Shown here in pieces: positions 57,261 through 64,000 of a DNA stretch of 64,000 bases. Each line of letters opens with the position of its first letter. Position 1 is the stretch's first letter. The stretch comes from Xiphydria camelus (lineage: Eukaryota; Arthropoda; Insecta; Hymenoptera; Xiphydriidae). Below the pieces are notes generated by a model. That model had not been told where the DNA came from. It did no database searches and worked only from the letters and a program-made list of their open reading frames with translations. A program made the position numbers and the translations under genes. Where the stretch lies: positions 26,060,955-26,124,954 of the forward strand of contig OY783191.1 in the NCBI GenBank assembly GCA_963678675.1. Reading direction: 5' to 3'.

Positions 57261-58162
57261 TATTTACCCTCCTGCCTTGGTCAGTAGATGAGGTGGCTCC
57301 AGTGTTATTAGGTACCGGCCTTCCCGCTTCATTGTCATATCATTCTTTCACCTATTGTATATACTATCATTCATCTTAGTCATGTCATTCACCGCCATTA
57401 TACGCTATGCTGGCTACCTAAACATATAACTGTGATCATTACTACGTATCTATTGCTTTTAATCTATTTATTATTACCTATGTTATTACTATTAGTACGT
57501 TAATCATGCCACCCATCTCGCCTCACAAATTATCACTATTGTCTTAGGTTTATATCACTAGTTATTTATACAAATATTATTATATACTACCGCAAACTAG
57601 CCTAAGAAACTTACCTATACTTACCATAGTTGATCAGGCCTCTGCGGCGATAATCCCCGTATAGCCTGTAGTTAATAGTTATACGTGTTGCCCACCGCAT
57701 TGTGATATTGTTTTGTGCCGTCCATGTGATGTCCTGTCCCGTCTTTGTTCTGTGCGGTGGAGCTGGTGCCCCTGGGCTGGTCGGCCTCGGTCTGCTGTAA
57801 AGTGGATTGGGGGGTGGCTAGTCCGTGGGCACCGCTGGATTTCTGTTGTGTGGTCCCGTGTTTGTCCCACGGATACAGTGGCGCCACATCCCCCGACCGT
57901 AGGACGGCGGGGGGCTCCCAGTATTACTTTGTTAGGACCCGCCGAAACTAATAAATATACTTCTTTGCTATGGCGGGTCCTCAATAGTGGGGGGTGGGTA
58001 TTAAGCTGCCCCCCTTATATTTGTATTTAGGATATTATACATTGTATTATTTTTTTTAATTGTTTTATTGTCGGCGCCACGCGCCATTTACCCCCGGAGG
58101 AGCATTGTTCCTCCGGGGGAACACATTTTTATTGATAATGTATATTTTCAATAAATGGCGTT
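57261..58162 (+). other. 3' UTR of copy 10
   Basis: It is essentially the same sequence as in copy 8, with the 9-bp clamp intact (cgccattta). The AT-rich centre and the hairpin series are unchanged. No gene is visible. Confidence 0.82.
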
Positions 58163-58358
58163 TATCTGTTCTTATCAGCTTAATATCTGATACGATTCCC
58201 ATTGGGAATCCAGTATATTAAACTGATTTTTGGAGGTGGGTGAGGTGACGGGAGCTCGCTCCGGCCTTGCCGTGGGTTGGCCTGGTATTGCAGTACCTCC
58301 AGGACTGGCCCAATTATCCTTTGCAATTTTATATTCCTCCCTTTAATAAGGTTTGAGG
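58163..58358 (+). ncRNA. U2 snRNA nt 39-189 with 45-base flank, after copy 10
   Basis: U2 spans 58163-58313 with the tttgcaa flank to 58358. All 3' features are present; nt 1-38 are absent. Confidence 0.92.
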
Positions 58359-58468
58359 AACGGCAAGGCCATCCACCTTTACCAAAAATCAGTTTTCCGT
58401 ACCTTGTCCCTGCCGCGACCGATTTTACCGGGGGCGCGGTACTCTTTATAGGACTTAGAATTATTCCG
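58359..58468 (+). other. Spacer with inverted U2 fragment before copy 11
   Basis: It appears identical to the spacers before copies 9 and 10. Confidence 0.58.
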
Positions 58469-59361
58469 GGCTCTCTACACCCGTTTGAATTTAGGGACTT
58501 AGGTTTATTCTAGTCATTCCTCCTGAGAGCCTTTACACTCTCCGGAGGAATTTTAACTTTGATTTTATTCTCGCGACTTTTATCTTACGCTCGGTCGGGA
58601 AGCGATTAGTTTAAGTTTTATTTTTCTGTGTTAAGTGTTAGTCTAAGTTCAGTGTCGCGCGGTGTGTACAGTGTCGGTAACTGCGTGCAGTGTCGTTTAA
58701 TTTATTTGTGCTGTCTCTCTGTGTGCCGCGCAGAGAGTTCGCGAGTGCGGAGTGTTCGCGGATAACCCCCTTGGAGGCGCTACCGGAGGACGCAGTCGCC
58801 GTCCCAACGTTAAGTGGTCGGAGGTAAGTAGAGTGTTCTTTCCCCCTCCTTATCGTCCAACTCCCTTTCCTCAATCGAGCTCCTTACCGGTAACGGGAGG
58901 GAGTAATCGAGGGAGGAATCGGTTTTAACCCCTTTGAATTTCCCGGTTCCCTTCCATCAGCCCCCACTCGCCTGCCAGCGAGCTTTGCTCTAAGGCATCC
59001 GAGTGTCGGTTGCTGTAAGGCGACCTAACCCTACCCTACAATTCCCTTCTAACCTCCCCCGGTGTCAGGCGCTCTGCTGCGCGCGTCGCTCCTTGGAGCG
59101 ATCCCCGCGGCTAAGTGCCCATCGGAGTCCCTAACCTTAAAGCCCGGGTGGTGACAGCTGTCATCGTGCGAGCCACTCTGAGGAGTGACTCCCGCGCGTC
59201 AGTTGCCGCCATCTTCCTTATCCCCTCTAGTGCGAGGAGTTAGTCGGTTTGTGGCGGGAAACCGTCACGCCGCCTGGCGAATCCCCTAGGGTACCCTCTC
59301 CTAGTTAGATTAGCTTAACCGTCGGTTAAGTTCCCGTTTAGTGTACTCCGACCACTGCGAG
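58469..59361 (+). other. 5' UTR of copy 11
   Basis: It is the same 893-base leader as copy 10, with hairpin, triple CAGTGTCG and splice-like words. No differences were noticed by eye. Confidence 0.7.
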
Positions 59362-62300
59362 ATGGCGACACCACCACGCGTCCCTCTGAGGATCGAGGTT
59401 CCTCTTCCGGAGGAATTTCGATGCCCTGTCTGCTACGGCGGCACGGGCCTAATTCGCTCCACGGGGCGTTTTAAGGGGAATGCGGAGCTGTCGAAGCACC
59501 TGGCCCTTATGGCCAGGCGAAATGAGCCGGCTCATGCGGGGCTCTTTATACAGTATGCGTGCTCGAGGTGTTCCTACATCGGACAGGGGAAGTATCCTCT
59601 GAAAGATGTGAAGGCGCACTTCGGGCGCGCACATCCCCGCGCGACAGCCTCCCCCCCATCGACGGCCAGTACATCTGGCACTAATACCTCCGCCCCCGCG
59701 AACTCTCGACCCGCGACTACTATACGTAGCGCGGGCGTAAGAACAATAAGAGCGGCGATAAGTGCGACGGCGACGACGACGGGTGCGACGAGGACACCAC
59801 CATCCACGACCTCGGCCACGACGACCACCACCGTGGCAGCCTCCATCGCAACAACTAGGAGGATGGGAGGACCAGCGACCCGGATGACGCTGACCTTTGG
59901 GCCGACGCGGCAGGTTCCAGCCACCCAACACCTTGTGCGGACTGCCGGGGCGACGGGAGTCACCGTCCCCCTACGACCCTCGCCATCTACATCTTCGAGC
60001 GGGGGTCCCACTAGAGCGTCGACCCAGAGGCCAAACATCCGAGGAGCCGATACCATGCGGAGCGCGCTCGGGGGAACACGGACATCTAGTTCCCCCCGCC
60101 CCGGTCCATCAACATCTTCTGGACGGGGATCAACTCCACCTCCTCGACGGAGTGGAAGCGGTGCAACGACCACCTCTGCGCCGACTTCCACCCGTCCCTC
60201 GCAGACGACCACCACGCGAGGAGTGACGACCAGGCGAGGACGTGCGACCAGCGCCCCGCCTGTGTCCCCAAGAGTCACGAGGAGTAGGGCCAGGAGTCAG
60301 AGAGCCGCCACAGAGGATCGGTCTCTCGAACGGACGCAGCAGAGGTTCCGGCGATCACCTCCGGTCACCGCCGGGACAACTTTTGCGGCCATTGTTGCGA
60401 CCACCCCTACGCCCGTCGTTGCCCCCGTCGCCAGCGAGGGAGCACCGACACCACCCACAACGACTGCACCAACCCTCCAGCAGCAGCGCGAAGAAATTCG
60501 CCAACGCCTACTGCTGCTGCAGGGCGGACAGCCCTTCGTCGCCCTCGGAGGTCTTTTGGACCCCCCGACGACCCCGCCCAGCGAGACTACCATTCCCACC
60601 TCCAGTCCGGTAGCCACGATCACCGCCACTACCATTACCACCTCGGTATGTGGCGGGCCGATCTGCTCTACGGCCGTCCATCCCGGGAGGATAAGTCCCC
60701 CCCGAACGCCACCAAGGATGGAGGACGTGATCGTGGAGGAAGAGGAGGAGATACCGGACGAGGCGCCTGCAGTAACATCCGATGCAGGTGCCGGGAGCGA
60801 GGAAGAGGAGGTGAGAGAGATCCCCGCCAGACGCCTCAGCGACGGAGCTGTCACCCTCTCCGTCGCGGGACGACCAAGGGTCTTAAGATCTGGTCGTCCC
60901 AGGCGATCCGTAATAATATCTAGCGGATCGTCGTCGTCGTCGTCGAGCGACGACGAGGTGTTCTGGCGGAACACCTCTTTTCCTCAAACACCTGCTCCCC
61001 CGGAGGTGGAAGTACTGCCTCATACGCCCGAACTGGAGGCAGTAAGGAGGAGATACTCGGCGACCCGTGAGTATCTCGCAGGGGTCGTCGAGTACCACGC
61101 GGGAAGTCGGGAGGTCCCGGACGACGAAGAAGAGGAGATCCGGAGGAGAGTCCGGGCGGAGGCAGCTGCGAGGCCACCGCCCCCACCACCACCAGCGGCC
61201 CGATCAACACCCGAGGGCCGCACCGAGGACTCACCCCGGACAGCTGCAGCAGCAACACCACCAGCAGCAGCAGCGGCAGCAGCAACAACACCAGCAGCTG
61301 CCATGAGGACGGCGAGGACGGCAACGACCGCTACGCAGACGACGCCGACCATCGCGGCGTCGACATCGGCCCCAGCTGGCCTGGAGCGCCGACCTGACGC
61401 GCCACCGCGCGACACTCGAGGAAGGACTGAGGTAGGAGGGCATCGCGGATTCAATTCTTCGCGCCGCGACCGGACCGCACAGTTTCAGCGTCCGGTAAGT
61501 CCCTCGCTACGCGATCACGGTGGTGGTTTCGTCGATGGTCCCCGGGCGCCCGGACGGGCTCCCCCGTTAGTTCCCCCACCCCCTCGACAGGGTGCCTCGG
61601 CCTCCCGAAGGCGGCCAGATCCGGCCCGCATTGGTGCGGGAGGACTGGGCGGGCCGCGCGGCGCCGGAGGTGTCGGGCCTGGTAGGGTCAACGCCCAGCC
61701 AACGCTGCCAGATGACTCTGCGCCTCAGCCTCCTTTTAGCGAGACTGAGTGCGTCGAGCTCATCGAAGCGGCTGAGGCTGTCTCGTCGATAGACGAGTTG
61801 GAAGCGCTGGCAAGGCGACTTGCCACGCGTTTTCAGGCTGCGACTCCTGCTGGGCCCGGCGCCTCTAGTGCGCGAAATGCTCCCCGGCGTGGGGGCGGTC
61901 GGCCGCGCCGGAGGCGGGCAGCCGAGGACACGAACCCGGAGCGAGTAGCTGATCGTTCGGATCAGCCTGATCCCCTGCTTCCTCCCCCCATGGATCGCGT
62001 GAGTCGTGCGACTCACATCCAGCGCTTGTACAGACAAGACCCCCGGCGTGCATTTCGCGAGGTGATGCAGGGCCCTACCGTTCAGTGTGCTGTGCCACGC
62101 GATAGGGTTCTTCATCACTTCGAGGAAGTGTATCGCCGGCGTGAGGACCCGGAAGGTCTTGTCGGGGGCTGGCCGACTGAGCCCCCTTTGCAGGACGATA
62201 ACGACGCGCTGGTGTCACCCTTCAGTCAGCTGGAGGTACTCCGTCGGCTCAAGAACGCGGCTAATACCGCGCCTGGACCCGACGGTCTTACCTATCGCGA

Positions 62301-64000
62301 CTTGCGAAGGGTTGACCCCGGTGCGTGTGTCCTGACTGCGGTTTATAACGCCTGCCGCAGGCTGGAAGCGATCCCTGAGGGTTGGAAGACTTCCAACACC
62401 GTCTTGGTGTACAAGAAAGGGGATCAGGATGACCTGAGTAATTGGCGCCCGCTCGCGATGGGTTCGGTTCTCGCCAAGCTGTTCGCCGCCGTCGTGGCCG
62501 ATCGTCTCACCGTATGGGCGACGCGCAACGGCCGCATCAGTCCTTCACAGAAGGGCTTCCTGAAGTACGAGGGATGCTACGAGCATTCCTTCGTGCTTCA
62601 GGAGGCCATTCAGGACGCACGTCGGACTGGAAAGGAGGTAGTGGTGGCGTGGTTGGACCTCCGAAATGCTTTTGGTTCGGTCCCCCACGTCTCCATTGCA
62701 GCCGCGCTGGAGGGAGCCCAGGTGCCTGCATCTCTCCGCCGTTTGGTGGCGAGTATGTACCGAGGGGCCACTACGAGGGTGAGGACTGCGGATGGTTACA
62801 CCTCGGAGGTGAACATCCAGTCGGGTGTAAAACAAGGTTGCCCGTTGAGCCCCATAGTGTTCAACCTCGCTCTCGAGCCCGTACTTCGTGCCCTCGCATC
62901 CTCGGATGCGGGGTACGATTTGCGCGGGACGAGATTGAACACTCTGGCGTACGCGGATGACCTTGCGCTGGTCGCCAGCGACCCCGCCGGGATGCGACTC
63001 CTCCTGTCCGCAGCGGAGAGGGCAGCACAGCGGATTGGCCTACACTTTAACCCGGCTAAATGTGCCACTCTGCATATGAACTGCAGAAGAGGGCGCCGGG
63101 TGCTGCCGACTGTGTTCCCTCTCCAAGGAGAGCCCGTTCGCGCGCTATCGGACCGCGACGAATACCCCCACTTGGGTACGCCCACCGGTGCCAACGTGAG
63201 CCAGACCCCAATAAAGGCGCTCGTTGACATCGTTGAGTGCCTCAAGGCGATCGATGCCTCGTTGCTCGCCCCTTGGCAGAAGTTCGACGCGGTAGCCAAG
63301 TTTGTGCTGCCGCGTATGGACTTCGGTCTAAGGGGAATGAGGATGGAGAAAGGGCCACTCGGTGAAGTCGACCGCCAACTGAAAAGGCTGGCTAAAGGCT
63401 GGTTCCATCTCCCTCAGCGCGCGAGCGCGGAAGTGGTCTTCCTACCTCCATCAATGGGGGGGTGGAGGGCTACTTCCGCTAGCTGATCTCGCGGATGCGC
63501 TCACCATCGCACACGCCTTCAGAATGCTGACGGCGGAGGATGAGGTGGTGAGAACAATCGCGAGTAGCGGGTTGAGGGCGGCGGTCAGGAAGCGGCTCGG
63601 CCGAGAGCCGTGCATGGATGACGTGGCGGAATACCTTTCCGGTTCGCTGGAGGGGGATTTCGCCAGGCACGGGGGGGACGTTAAGTCCCTCTGGACCTCG
63701 GCACGTGACGCCGCCCGGAGGCAGTCAACGAAGCTCGGCGTGCGTTGGACGTGGTCTGGCGAACGTGAGGAGCTGGCGATCGTGTTGCGAGCGACTCGAG
63801 ACCGATCGACCATCGTACCACCAGCCGCACGCTCGCAAATAGTGCACCGGATGAGGGTTGCACTGGTCGAGTACTACCGCGGAACCTTGCTGGCGAAGCG
63901 GGACCAGGGTAAGGTCCACGAGGTGTCAGGACGGGCGAAGTGGTCTAACCATTTCCTCCGGACTGGCGGCTTTACGCGTTTTGCCGACTGGCGTTTCGTT
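59362..64000 (+). pseudogene. Polyprotein of copy 11, frameshifted in a G run and cut by window end
   Basis: ATG 59362 starts the usual protein, which stays in frame through the zinc fingers, linker and complete RT (YADD present). At 63456-63462 there are seven G where the other copies of this type have six. The shift ends translation at TGA 63484-63486 after about 1374 residues, before the CCHC and RLE parts. The original frame then continues openly to the window edge. A single-base change in a homopolymer could be a real mutation or a sequencing error. GASSARN (Ser for Gly) is a further private change. Confidence 0.85.

Larger units (their letters stand above)
51103..58162 (+). mobile_element. 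Copy 10: full-length retrotransposon
   Basis: The element is 7060 bases with complete ends. ORF and 3' UTR are those of copies 8 and 9. The 5' UTR is of the copy 2-like type and is shared with copies 9 and 11. Together with copy 9 it forms a block repeated at about 7.37 kb (5.27 kb in the deleted copy). Confidence 0.91.
58469..64000 (+). mobile_element. Copy 11: mosaic retrotransposon, cut by window end
   Basis: The 5' UTR is that of copy 10 up to about base 80 of the ORF (ggcggcacg at ~59440 against ggcggtacg in copy 10). From there on the sequence follows copy 4 (EDRSLERT, LPDDSAPQ, PPTTTAPT). The right end lies beyond the window. Confidence 0.9.

Noticed and set aside
1..64000. R2 or R4 element in rRNA genes
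   Set aside because: No rRNA sequence occurs at any junction; all 3' ends run into U2. The protein's CCHC and RLE are shared by several RLE clades and do not by themselves indicate R2.

Overview
The window is one long head-to-tail array of non-LTR retrotransposons. All are on the + strand, and all belong to one family with a restriction-like endonuclease (RLE). I see no host protein gene. Seven copies carry a full-length ORF of 1754-1756 codons: one is cut by the left window edge, and one (copy 11) is frameshifted and cut by the right edge. Three more are shortened: copy 3 is a 222-bp RT fragment, copy 5 is 5'-truncated, and copy 9 lacks about 2.09 kb. The ORF encodes two N-terminal zinc-finger-like motifs, a very long Thr/Pro/Arg/Ala/acidic low-complexity linker, a reverse transcriptase (YADD), a CCHC motif and a PD-(X)14-D endonuclease.

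The pieces between elements identify the target. Every element whose 3' end lies in the window runs directly into U2 spliceosomal snRNA sequence starting at U2 nt 39 (first bases tatctgttcttatcag). Stems IIa and IIb, the Sm site and stems III and IV follow in seven of nine cases. One place (13366-13403) holds the missing U2 nt 1-38, and copy 4 starts immediately after it. The insertion point is therefore between nt 38 and 39, inside the branch-site recognition sequence GTAG|TA. An RLE element in U2 genes matches the published Utopia lineage (Kojima and Jurka 2015, recalled from memory), described as strongly U2-specific in wasps and oomycetes. The U2 sequence looks animal/insect-like and the UTRs are AT-rich, so an insect, possibly a parasitoid wasp, is my best but unproven guess.

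Layout: copy 1 (1-5558), U2, spacer, copy 2 (5873-12944), U2, copy 3 fragment (13139-13360), U2 5' piece, copy 4 (13404-20417), U2, truncated copy 5 (20612-23917), U2, spacer, copy 6 (24239-31319), short U2, copy 7 (31411-38405), short U2, copy 8 (38497-45522), U2, spacer, copy 9 (45829-50796), U2, spacer, copy 10 (51103-58162), U2, spacer, copy 11 (58469 to the end). The U2-to-U2 period is about 7.1-7.5 kb for full units, 5.27 kb for copy 9 and 3.5 kb for copy 5.

Copies are mosaics. ORF ends, 5' UTRs and 3' UTRs occur in different combinations, and copies 8, 9 and 10 are almost identical. This points to gene conversion or unequal crossing over on top of target-primed insertion. The strongest functional signals beyond the protein are RNA structures: 3' UTR hairpins with compensatory changes between copies, a 3'-terminal clamp two bases from the U2 junction, and a covarying hairpin near the element 5' end. 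None of the U2 pieces forms an intact gene here.
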